Positions 48,105-59,237 of a stretch of DNA of 64,000 bases are shown one piece after another; position 1 is the stretch's first letter, and every line of letters begins with the position of its first letter. A program made the position numbers and the translations under genes. The stretch is from assembly GCF_963678635.1 (NCBI RefSeq), contig NC_087069.1:28686776-28750775 (forward strand), written 5' to 3'. The notes under the pieces were generated by a model. It did not search any database. It saw only the letters and a list, made by a program, of their open reading frames with translations, and was not told the DNA's origin. This stretch comes from Symsagittifera roscoffensis (taxonomy: Eukaryota > Xenacoelomorpha > Acoela > Convolutidae).

Positions 48105-50590
48105 ATAGACCCCCATATCTAAACTCAAGTAGTTCTTGCTTTCAATCTTCTTTTTCAACTAATTGCTCTACTGATTGTAGGCACTAAAAAGGTTTCTATA
48201 CTGGGTTTAACGTATGAAACAAGTACATTTTTTATGATAAGACTATGAAGCATGCAGTTCTCCAGCCTTATGGGCGTATCATAAAAATTCTGAAATTAAA
48301 AAGAATCCTTGTAAGTTTTTAAATATAAGTACATCATTGAAAGGGGCTTCGAAACTTTGTAGTCATTTATGGACTCAAAAAAAATTAAGAAAAAACTCTT
48401 GACTAAATTTGTTTGGCTAATAGAAAAACTCAAATCCTGAGTTTTTAAAAGATCACAAGGATTTTTTTTATGGAAATCATAAACCAGTTTTCTATTGTAT
48501 TTTTGGATTCAAGTAATATCAGAGAAATTGCAAAAAAGAAATCGTTCAATAGATATTGGAAATGAAAATTTAGAGAATAACCATCAAATTTACTTCCTGT
48601 TTGGTCGTTATTTGTTGATTATGCCAGTTTTTAGTTTCGAACAAGCACTTCCATTCCTTTACTGAGAGGTTTAGTTTAAAGAAAAAAGAGTATGTCATTT
48701 TAGTGCGTGAATGACCCGTCACTTGACGAAGTGGGCTCGGAGATTGATTGTTTTTCAGAGGCGCGAACAATTTGACATTTCATTTGACCGCAATTTTGAG
48801 GATTATGAAATGGGATTCGGAGATTATTGCGGTGCTGGAGATTTTTGGCTGGGATTGAAAAAATTGCATCAAAAAACCCAATTTGGAAGATGGCACCTCC
48901 GATTGTCAATGAGGATATTTTCGGATTCTATTGTGTTTTGGGGCGAGTGGAGAGGTACATTTTGAATGATACAATACTAAGTTTTTTGTAACAAAAAGAA
49001 GAGAAAATTATACGAAGAACATCACGCTTTACCCGAATCGAGGTCCGCGGCTAACTTGAAGACTTTGAAAGTCTCACCAACGTTAACTCCAGGACCAAAA
49101 GTTAGAGCAATGTCTGAACAAATGTTGCCCATGGAGGCTTATCGTTTATCAAAACATGAGAAGCGTTATTTTGAAGTTTACATTTTTGGTTGCCAAGGAC
49201 TTGATGCCACAGTGATCATGCAATAATGAAACAGGTGAAACGGCCGCGGACAAACCTCTTTGGTGTGCTATGACACAAAACAAAAAATTTTTTAGTCGCC
49301 TTCTACCCAAAATACCATAACTCGGCCCTGACCATCTGATCATATAGCGAAAAAACCAGCTCGACTGAAATCGTGCAACATTATGATTTTTATAGCATTT
49401 TTTTCAAGTGTATTCACTAGTTGGTTGAAAAGCTTACTCTCGAAAATACTATCTAGATTTAAGGATTTTTTCAACAAATTTATTAAAAACTTCATGAGAA
49501 ACCATGATCACAATGTGAACAGCCAACAATTTTCTCGTGTCTCCTTAAATAAATTTCTAAACGTAAGCCAAATTTTTTTTGATGATTTAAGAAAATTGTT
49601 AATTTTTATCTATATTTTTAAGCAATTATTTCATGCGCGTTCCCCTAGTCGGTTACAAATTTCTGGAACAATAAGGACTAAATTGAAAATTTTTTGAGCT
49701 AAACAGTAAATGATTTTTTGGTTGTTGTTTTTGTTCCCTTTTAAGTTAGTAGTTAAAACGTCAGCGTTTATGTATTAATTTGCTTCCTGTATTAATTTAA
49801 AGTACTTCCAAACTTCAAAACTGGTATCGCGTTTAAAAAAAAATTTTTTTTTTCACCATTCGATTGGCCTCATGAAATAAATTAATTCTTCAAAGTTTCC
49901 ACAATTGAACAGCTTGCTTAAAAACTAAATTGTTTTTCGCGAACTGACTCCATCGAATAAATAACTTGAATAAAAAATAAGCAGGCTTTATCCCGATAAA
50001 AAAATGCACGTGTTTTGTTAAGCAAGAAAAAAAACAACAACCACTGCAACATCGAGAACTGAGCGGACATTTTATTTCAAGCAGTGCTCGTATTTGGATC
50101 AGAGCTCGTGTTTGGAGCTGAACTCGTGAGTTTGGAGCAGAGCACGTGTTCGGAGTACAGCTTATTTGTGGATTAGTGCTCGTGTTGGATGCAGAGCCGT
50201 GCTTGGAGCTCGTGTGTGTTTGGTACAGAGCCGGTGCTTGGAACTCGTGTTTAGAGAGGTGCTCGTTTCTGGAGCAGAGTAGCCCGTGCTCGGTAAGAGT
50301 TCGAGTTTGGTTCGAGGAACGCTAGTGTTTGCAGAGGAGTTGGCTTGCGGAGCAGAATATGGTTTGTTGTACTGAGTGTGACTCCAGAGATTTCATTATC
50401 TCGGAGTTGCTGCTTCTGGTTTTCTTTTCTTCGTGACACAAAAGGTTTTTACTACCACGGTGGTGCTTTGATTTAATATGATGAGGCGGACTCAGAGAAT
50501 TATCAAACCGCCTAGTTATCTGGGGTGTACTTCTGATTCGGAGCTCCAATGCCAGCGGGTTTGAAGTGGAAGACTTGTTAATATCACAAG
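48105..50590. other. AT-rich spacer, no gene seen
   Basis: Only short ORFs (for example 48711-48965 plus and 49383-49697 plus) without recognisable domains. Around 50080-50330 a loose GAGCTCGTGTTTGGAGCAGAG motif recurs (decayed tandem repeat). Confidence 0.45.
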
Positions 50591-50720
50591 ATAATAACGA
50601 CCACGTTAATGTTACACCGACAAGCAATGGCCGCACAGGATTAACTCAAGCAATGCAAGACCTGCAAATAGAGGATGCGCTACCAGAAACTGTGCTACCA
50701 GAAAGCCATGACGAAGACTA

Positions 50721-53381
50721 ATGATGAAAGCATTCGGTGCGTCACTTGACAAATCAACTTGTCTTGATCATTCGATTTGGACTGAGAGATGGGTGAAAAA
50801 CGTACGTTTGCCAAAAAGACTATATATTTTGCCTAAATGTAACATTGGTAGGAAGTACGAGGACCTCCTGACACATGAACTGGAGCTTCTTTCTACCACT
50901 GCAGGTTCCACTTCAGAAAGAGTTCTGGTGATGAGTCGTGTTTTGTTACAAAGAGATCCAATGATCAAAAGACATTCGAACACTTATTGGACGGCGTATT
51001 GAAGACTGGAAGGTAAACAAATTTGACAAGTTGTTGGCGGAAGCAGTGAGATGTGGCAAAAAGAAACAAATAAATCAAGATAATTTGGACGACAAACATG
51101 TCTCGAAAGTGTTTGCTTCATTAATGATGAAAGACAAAGTGAGAATCGCTATGCGGTGGCTCTCGGAGAGAGCAAGCGGGGATGTGCTTGATCCGATGCA
51201 AGAGGTGAAGAAAAGTGTGACCGTTTTAGAGACTTTGAAGTCAAAGCATCCAGAGCCACACAAGTCACATCTCTCTTCGCGATTCCAAGTGCAAGTTTTA
51301 CCCGAATTTGAAGATGTTTGAATCAGTTCTGTTTCCATTGAAAAGACGACACGTTCTTTGCAGGGCAGCTCGGGAGCTTCGGGAACAGATTCTGAGCATT
51401 GGCAGACAGTTTTATTACGTCATGGGGCTCACAGTTCACACGAAGTTGCAACTCCCGCCACAAAAATGTGCAATCAAATCTTACCATGGTCGAAAGTGCG
51501 AGCACTTGTTTCTGGAAGATTGATTGCGCTTGATTGTCCTGGAGGGCGACCTATTGGCATAGGCGAGAGTCTACGGAGAATAATTTGCAAAGGTGTGGCT
51601 GAATTCACGAAAATTGACCTTGAAGAAACATGTTAGACTGATCAATTAGCTTGTGGTCTGAAAGCTGGCGTTGAAGGTGCAATTCTTGAGCTCTCTAATG
51701 ACAACAAGGAAGATGGCTCTGGCATGCTGTTGATGGATGCATCAAATGCTTTCAACCCGCTCAATCGTGAAACAGCGTTGTGGAATGCTCGAATATTGTG
51801 GCCTAGATGTTCTAGATTTCTCTTGAATACTCACAGAGGCTTCGCGACGCTTTTCGTTGCTGGCGCCGATGAAGTGATATACAGTAGGGAAGGAACCACA
51901 CAGGGAGATCCACTGACAATGTTCTTCTATGGTGTTTCACATCTTCCCCTGATTCGGAAGTTAAAGGATTCGAACAATGTGGTACAAAGTTGATATGCTG
52001 ATGATTCTGCGGCCATAGCAAAACTCAAGAAGTTGGAGAAATGGCTGAAAAACTTGATTGAGGAAGGTCCCGCCTTCGGTTACTTTCCAGAGTCTTCCTA
52101 AATTTTTCTGATTATCGATAAACAATATGCTGAAGAAACGCATCACATATTTGACAAGTACTATAGTGGAAGGGAAGTGGTTTTTGGGCAGTTCCATTGG
52201 AAATGGAAATGAGAAGGACATCTAACTGAAAAAGAAAGAACTTAAATGGGTAGACAAATTTGAGAAACTTTCTTTTGTGGCAAAAACAGAACCACAATGT
52301 GCTTTTTCAGGACTGACAAAGTCCCTACAAGCGGAATGGAATTTTTCCCATTGTGTTTTGGGTGGTTCTAGTCAGCTTTTTCAGCCGCTAGAGAACCTTC
52401 TGTTGGAGAAATTCTTACCTGAGATACTTGGAACTTCGTCCATTTCATCAATGGAGAGACGTCACTTTTGTTTGCCAGCAAGAAAGGGTGGTCTTGGAGT
52501 GTCTAACCCAATCAGTTTCGCTGATGAGTCTTACAACACGTCACGGGAAGCAGTTACGGTTCTTTATGATGCTATTGTTGATCAGCACGGTTTTTCCCAT
52601 GAAGACCACAGAAAGCAAATGTCTCGATCGCGGGAAAAATTTCATCGAATAATGGAAGGAAAACATGAAGAGTTGCTGGCTGACTGCGTTACCGATTGCT
52701 GCAGAAAGCTTTGATCTTTCGGAGGTGGAGTTTCGGGATGCATTGAGTGTCCGGTAAAACAAAAACTTGATCGCTTCGCCAACTTTTTGTGATGGTTGCC
52801 AGTCACCATTCATCCTACGGCATGCGTTAGCGTGCAAAAAATTCGGTCTCCTAACTTTACGGCACAATGAGATTAGGGATGCTGTAGGAGATTTATCTTC
52901 TTTAGTGTGGAAGGATGTGCAGAGAGAGCCTGTTATTAGAGAATAGAACCCGCAAGATGAGACACCTGCATTAATTGCAGATTTGTTTTATCGTGGAGTT
53001 TATGTTAGACAGGAAGGAGCGTCTTTTGATATTCGTGTCTCTGACACCGACGCCATCTCCTATCAGAGCAGAAGCCCCATGAGTGTTTTGCACTCAGCAG
53101 ATTTTGAGAAAAAGACAAAATATTCAGACCCGTGTCAGGAAAGACATATGTCTTTCACTTCTCTTGTCGTGTCTGTTGATGGGATGCTTGCTACAGAATG
53201 TGCAAGTTTCCTTCGGAGAATAGGAGAAGCATTATCTACCACGTGGGCGAAACGCTATAGTAAAACTATAAACTGGGTGAAGTGCCGGCTGTCTTTTGCC
53301 GTGCTCCGTGCTTCCAGTGTGTGCTTCCGAACAAGGACCAAGTGGAGGAGTATTGGATCAGATAATGATTTCTTACCCTAG
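50721..53381 (+). pseudogene. Retroelement RT with zinc finger and C-terminal nuclease-like domain, decayed
   Basis: One gene readable across several frames. The N-terminal helical region (50721-51321, shift near 50962) ends LPEFEDV. After frame changes near 51310-51365, SEHWQTVLLRHGAHSS and RPIGIGESLRR follow. RT core: LLMDASNAFNPLNR, EGTTQGDP, then YADD at 51994-52005, directly preceded by a TGA. Other stops lie at 51634-51636 and near 52100. The thumb-like part (52277-52714) reads LPARKGGLGVSNP. A zinc motif CX2CX7HX3C with RHNEIRD follows (52788-52880). The end (52983-53381) reads FDIRVSDTDA, SFTSLVVSVDGM and WVKCRLSFAVLRASS, resembling the nuclease-like tail of an RT family I have seen in many metazoan genomes. 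The exact clade name is uncertain. Confidence 0.82.
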
Positions 53382-54622
53382 AGAAATATTTACGGATGTT
53401 CTACAATGAAGAGAAATTGGCTAGCTAGACTCTGCTAGTAAGGTAAAACGTGGACCTAAATGAAACAAAATGTTGAAAAAATGAACCAAATAGATAATTG
53501 ACTGATTTCCATTAAAAAATACCTGAATAAATTCATCGCTTGACTAACTGTTTTACAAAATTTATTAATTTTGCTTACGGTTTCTGTCTATGAAACAACT
53601 TCTTTGCGAGCCGATTTGTTCTATGAATTTATTCGAAGTATTTCAAAGTTTCGAAGCTTAAATGGTTTTAATAGAAAAAGTTAAGCTTTTCACGATATCT
53701 TGCTTGAACTTTTTGATCAGAAAACATTTGTCCGACGAAATGTATTTTATTTTTCGAACCAAATTAAGACACAGCTTAAATCAAAATAGTTCGAAGTTTC
53801 AAAACTTGATTAGCTTGATAAGAAGAAAAATCTTTTTTCGAGCCGATCGATTATTGGAGATAGGCTTGCTAGTATATACCAAAAAAAAGCTTCAACATGT
53901 TTGGTAGAAACCGATTGCACGAAATTGATTAGTCCTTTAGAAATGAAAGACTTTAAACTACATTTTAAACAATGCTTGAGCCTAAAAGCATAAATATGAA
54001 AAGGTTTACGTCAGATTCTTTTTATAGATCTTTTAACATGAAATAGGTTGATTTTTCGATATATTAGCACAAGTTAATCGGAAAAAAACCAGGATGACAT
54101 TGGAAGATGCCGATCCAAACCACTTCAAATCTTTAAAAAAAAATACAAAAGAAATAGTTCTTTTTGTTTTCATTCTTTCTTAATAATTGAAAAAATTGGT
54201 TTCTCTTTTTTTTCAATGAAACAACTCTGTTAATGTTTCTCAAATTTTGTAGTTATTTACATGATTCCCATTAGAAATTTTTGACAATTAAACACTGTTC
54301 AGAAAACCGCGTTCTAAGTCAAAAACCTGAAATCCATGATGAATACAGCAGCTGATAATAAATTGTTACAGTACAGTTATAGTGTGATTAAGTAACTGAG
54401 AGGAGTGCAATCTAAATCACGTGCTAAAGTTTGAAAATTGTTAGAAAAAAGTTCAATTCTAATTTATAAAACAATTAATGTTCCGACGTAATCATCTTTA
54501 ATTGAAATGAAAGGCATCAGCAAACAGAAGATTTAAATCCTTACGGATTTAAATCCTTAGAATGAAATTGAAACCAGTATTATTGGTTGAGATTTTTTCA
54601 ATATAAAGCTGTTGCATGGAAA
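53382..54622. other. AT-rich region, no gene seen
   Basis: No supported feature. GGATTTAAATCCTTA-type direct repeats at 54528-54558 are minor. Confidence 0.45.
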
Positions 54623-54742
54623 TTTACAATGCCAATTTGCCAGAGGAAAAGCCAATTTACAATGCCAATTTGCCAGAGGAAAAGCCAATTTACAATGCCA
54701 ATTTGCCAGAGGAAAAGCCAATTTACAATGCCAATTTGCCAG
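54623..54742 (+). repeat. 33-bp tandem repeat, 3.6 copies
   Basis: The unit TTTACAATGCCAATTTGCCA plus GAGGAAAAGCCAA is repeated without a mismatch, the last unit partial. Because 33 is a multiple of three, all frames stay open. The plus-strand ORF 54616-54945 reads IYNANLPEEKP repeats followed by a non-repetitive tail. The exact identity suggests recent expansion. Whether it is translated is unknown. Confidence 0.9.
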
Positions 54743-55001
54743 GCGCACATAGAATTTCGCATGAGCAATTTTTGATCGCATGCGAGGCAATGAATGCTTG
54801 TCAAGACAGTTTTTTTTGGAAATCCGGTTGTTTTACAGACAAATCTGCAAAAATTAACCTGATGTTGAACTTTTTCAAGCATGCTTTTGCAAACTATCTG
54901 TTCCGACTTATTTTTGCGCTCATGCATTCAGTAGTTTGTGTATGAATCTATGTGAATAATTTGAAAGAAAAATTTTGTTTAACCAACCTCCGTTTTTTTA
55001 G

Positions 55002-55339
55002 ATTTCAAGATCCACCAAGCTCCCCTTTACACCCTAACATTCGGCACAATGATTGCAAAGAGTGATAACATGGCAAACACTACTGGTACACAGGATGGCC
55101 TTGATTTCCACAATAGAATGGCCTTCTCAACTCCGGATACGGACCAGGATATGTGGACGTATGGGAACTGTGCTGCAGACTATGCAGCTGGCTGGTGGTA
55201 TGAGCAATGTCACAGAGCAAATTTGAACGGTAAAATGGCCCCTTCAGCTTCAGTGGATTATGAACAAATGTCTTACAACGATGGCGATGCATGGAAAATG
55301 ATTTCAAGGAGCGAAATGAAAATGATTCGCGTTGCCTGA
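55002..55339 (+). CDS. C-terminal exon of a fibrinogen-related domain protein
   Basis: A CGTTTTTTTAG acceptor ends at 55001. The exon then reads (split codon first) FKIHQAPLYTLTFGTMIAKSDN... to a TGA at 55337-55339, about 111 residues. It matches the second half of the fibrinogen C domain of ficolin/tenascin/angiopoietin-like proteins: GLDFHNRMAFSTPD, a calcium-loop-like DTDQD, CAADYAAGWWYEQCHRANLNG with the conserved disulfide cysteines, and a terminal SEMKMIRVA in place of the usual methionine-rich strand. Such proteins are secreted lectin-like or matrix factors. The first half of the domain is not recognised upstream, so this is either the last exon of a gene with a long intron or an isolated fragment. 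The frame is intact. Confidence 0.85.
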
Positions 55340-56585
55340 TTGGACAGTTGAAGGATATTGCAAAAAAACTATGTTGGACACATTTATGATGTAGAAAAAA
55401 AAGGTTTTTGACCAACTTTGTCTTCAAAACTTTAATTTGAAGATGTTTGTATAAGTTTCTCGGAAAAGTATTTTTTTTACAATTACAATTCTACAACACT
55501 AATGATCCGATATTTGACTCAGCCGATAAGTTTTAAATTTTACGGACTACGGGACGGCACAGTTATTATTTTGGTATGCTTGAAAAGTTGCTAGTATAAA
55601 AAAGTTTGAGTATGTATGAACGTTTTGCTCGAACGACTTAACTATTGATCTGAATGGCTCAACTGACTGAATTTTGCATCAATTTAAAATAAATATCCTT
55701 TACTTTTTACTTACAACTTTAAAATAACAGCTTAAACTGTTACGACTGCTAAATCTAATTAAATAAAAGGATCGGTAGGTTAAGCTTGGTCTGCTTAATA
55801 ATTCTGGCAATCTTTTACCAAATGCGTATAATTTGCTCATAGTTTTGGGTACCAGGTCTGGTTTGTCTGATCGAGATGAACATTACGCGATGAGATCAGG
55901 ACAAGGTGATTCTCACAGCGCTGAGTATCACGACCAGAAGAGTTGAGCAACAATAAGACAGTTATGCTTACACTTGAGGCAGGAGATCTTGCTTAAATTA
56001 AACAACTAATTATTTCAAGTTGTAATGTTTCCTTATGAACGTGGCTTGTACTAGCACAATGTAAACTAAAATTTTGGAGTCAAGAAATTTATATGATTGT
56101 TCCGACTTTCGATACGAAAGTAACGGAATATTTGTGCTCGGGGTGGGTTTTTTTTTCTTCAGACAAATTTCGACTTTTTAACTAACCATTTTTGACGGAA
56201 TTTTTTAAAATCGTTCGAAAGCTATTGTTGTCCTGAGCTCAAATTTGAAAAGATATTTCACCTGTGTTCTTTTTTCGTAAAGTTATGGGGGTTTAAAGAT
56301 TGCAATTTTGGCCAATTTGGGACAATTAACGCGCGATATATTTCGCTCTATTAGCGCGCAAGCGGAGATTTAAACCGGTTTATAAATCGTTCCAAATTGG
56401 TTGAAAGAAGCTTAACTGCCATAATTGATTTGTTACAAGGAGCGAAATCTATCCTTTTGTACTTTATATGGCGTGTGGGGGGATGATTTTCAATAAAAAA
56501 ATTCAAATTTTAGAAAAAAAAGTTTCATTTTTTTTTATTTCATTTATTTTTTAAATGTTATTACTGCTCCATTAAACCTTAAAAG
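55340..56585. other. AT-rich region, no gene seen
   Basis: Non-coding by inspection. No repeats or RNA genes could be supported. Confidence 0.45.
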
Positions 56586-56589
56586 GCAG

Positions 56590-56810
56590 TCGGAACATTC
56601 AGGGCTTCGCCCTGATGCGAGCAGTATTGTTTATCTTTCGAAGGCAAGAGGTTTGTTGAGGCCAGAAGCGTTTATGCACCTCGTGTTTAAGCAACAAATT
56701 ATCAATATTTTAAAGTTCTCATATTCAGCATTTTTTGCAGGGTCAACATCGCAGGCTGGAAAAAATTATTCAAGTGGAACAACGGTTCCAGTTGTACAAC
56801 GTGCCTAGTG
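56590..56810 (+). pseudogene. Possible transposase C-terminal fragment (hAT-like?)
   Basis: A frame reading SGLRPDASSIVYLSKARGLL and RPEAFMHLVFKQQ loosely recalls the hAT dimerisation tail (ASSIxR-F...L...L-P...LVFL). It is short, and only the spacing of a few residues supports it. It is listed because it is GC-richer than its surroundings and looks coding. Confidence 0.2.
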
Positions 56811-57291
56811 TAAGTATCTGTTGAAGTTCTGGCAATTACTGCTTCAGAAATTTCCAATTTTGATTAGTATATGTACACAGCTTGAATCATTTTCTAGCCA
56901 AATGAATCAAAATAATTGCCAGCTAATTTCATTTATTTCGGAATGCTGTGCTGATACACAACCTATTGTATACTTCATTTTTTTTCTGGCAGAATTTCAC
57001 GCGACTATTAGTAATACATCATCGTCAAGGCTTCTGAAATTTTTTCAAGTTGGCAATTGACCTGCTTGAACTTCATATGGGACAAGTTTTTGATCGAACA
57101 AAGAAAATATATAAGTAGTAATTTCTTCTATTTCATTTATTAACTTTGCTCATTGAAGTAGGTGTTCTTGGATTCAGAGTTTGCTCCATCTGACACATTT
57201 TAATATACAGAACCTCGCCTGTTTCATATCGGGAACCTTAAAAGCAGGCTTGAATTTCTCGCTTGCAATATGAGTTAGGACCGAAGTGTAA

Positions 57292-59155
57292 CTCATAGAG
57301 TAATTTCGGATAGGGTACACCGTCTGCTCGTCACGCTATCTTATTTTCGGCCGGATAGATTCGTGCAACTTCTTAGTCTAATACCGATCCTAATCTTACT
57401 CTTATACTATCTAGTCTCAGGTTGTTTAACTAGTCTCTGCTAGGCTCAATAGATCTAGGGTATACTGGTTTATTGCGGCTGCTGAAGTGCTCGGGAGAGT
57501 CCAACTAATTTCTAAGTTAAATTCAAATCTCTCTGGTGCTGAAATTACAAGTAACTTCAGCACTTACAAATAAGTGGGTTGTTAGTTAGATGGATCATGA
57601 TTGGTTAATATTAAATACTTTACATTGGTAAAACATTTAATTTATCCAATCATAAAATGTAGTTTAGATCAGGTTCCACCCATCCGGGTTTTACAGAGTT
57701 TTTTAGAACAGTTCTTCTGTAGTTCAAGGATGGATGATGGACGTTGGTATTTGGCGAACATCATAATTTTCTTCCGCTTCTTCTTGTGACAACGACTGAG
57801 TCTTTGCAACAAAATCAATTCTGATTTCAGAATGGTTGGCTATGTCAGGTTTTTCTGTTCTTCGTGGAGAACTTCTTTTGTGTCTGATCTAGTTTGGGAA
57901 TGGCGTGGAGATTGTGCGTGGAGGGGATGCCTGGTTACTCGGATCTGTACGTATACTTGAACATCGAGGTGGTCATTGGTCTAGTTCAATGAAGTCCTTT
58001 TCTGCGAAGTCAAGTCGTACTCTAAATCCTTTGAGTTGTGATTGTGAGCGGCATATCGATTGTAGTTGGTCATTCTCTCTCGAGTGTAGTGGGGTCGTTT
58101 TGTCTTTTGATGTTCGTCCTTGGTGTTGTATTCTGATCTATATATTGCATCATGTGATTTTACATTTTATAAAACTTTTATTAATTTAATATTTTTTAAT
58201 TATGATTTTAGTTAGTTGTTTTCACAAAAGCTTTTTGTTTTAGTTCGGTTATTTTGAAGAGTTACTCACCCTTGAGTAGCTCTTATTAAAAATAAAGGTG
58301 TGGTCACAAAGCGTGGATGTAGCACGGTGGGTTAGGCCGGCTATAGAGCATGCTCAGGACGTCCTTCCTGGTGGGTTAGGCCAGGTGTGGGAGTATGATT
58401 TCATGCGGTTTTTGTGAGGGGTCCTGTTATGTGACAACGTTTTATGTTGGGTTTGTTGTGGTCTTACTTATGTCTTGTTGGTTATGTACTTTTTCCAAAA
58501 AGCAAATTGTTTGTGGTATGGGTTTGTCTTTCGACTTTTTTGTGTTTTATTATTTCTTTCTAAGACTTTGTAATAGTCTTCAAAAGAATAAATTATCCAG
58601 TTTTAAACTGGGTTAATCCGGTTTGGGTACCGTTGGTTTCCTTTTCTTAGTCATGCTGTTATTCTATGATTTGTGGTATTTAGTAAGCTGCGTTGGTTAG
58701 TTTTGTTTAGTATATGATTCCTTTCCAACCGGGTTAAAGGAAAGTTTGAAGCATGTTATTATATGTTAGAGTTGTTGAGTGTGAAAACTTGAAACTGAAA
58801 TTCATTATTTTAAACAATTCTTCGTGGGCGAGCTGTGCGAGTGTGGATAGAATTTCTGTGCGAATGAATGAAAATATCAAAAGGTTAGTACTGCAATTGC
58901 ATTTTATTAATTTACTGCATAGAATTTGGAAATTTACTGCTAGTTATGGGGGAATTTTAAGATACAAATTTTCATCATATGTATATTTACTGCTTTTGGG
59001 GGAAAATTTTATAAATTAATTTACTGCATTGGTATTATATTTATTTAATTGTTGGTGCACAAGTTTTAATAGGGTTTTAAACAGTTTTGAAGAAGTTTGC
59101 TATTTTTTTTTTCTTTTGTGAATTTTTCAGATGATCTTGGATGAAGGCTAAAAAT
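57292..59155. repeat. 3' region of element copy 2
   Basis: Non-coding, corresponding to 44589-45073 and 46618-48104 of copy 1. It includes the palindrome at 57536-57563 (one arm mismatch) and the GCTATAGAGCATGCTCAGGACGTCC block near 58341-58366. Short plus-strand ORFs here are shadows. Confidence 0.6.
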
Positions 59156-59234
59156 CTAAAGAAAACATGAATAAAGAATGGTGAGTTTTTTAATTTTTTA
59201 ATTAGTTAGTAATATTCATTGAATTCATACTTAC
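59156..59234 (-). other. Spliceosomal-type intron after ORF C, copy 2
   Basis: On the minus strand, CAG then GTAAGTATG three bases after the ORF C stop, ending ...TTTTCTTTAG, 79 nt. The donor is a near-perfect consensus. It matches the intron of copy 1 in position. Confidence 0.68.
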
Positions 59235-59237
59235 CTG

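Noticed and set aside
50721-53381. The RT pseudogene being the missing polymerase of the envelope element
   Set aside because: It lies outside the shared termini of both copies, lacks the A/C-rich skew and is in a different state of decay.
54623-54742. CRISPR-like repeats
   Set aside because: Units are contiguous with no spacers, and the genome is eukaryotic; it is a minisatellite.
48105-57291. Treating copy 1, the spacer and copy 2 as one giant transposon with long terminal inverted repeats
   Set aside because: Copy 1 and copy 2 differ greatly in decay, and the spacer holds unrelated remnants. Two independent insertions explain the data more simply, though this is not excluded.
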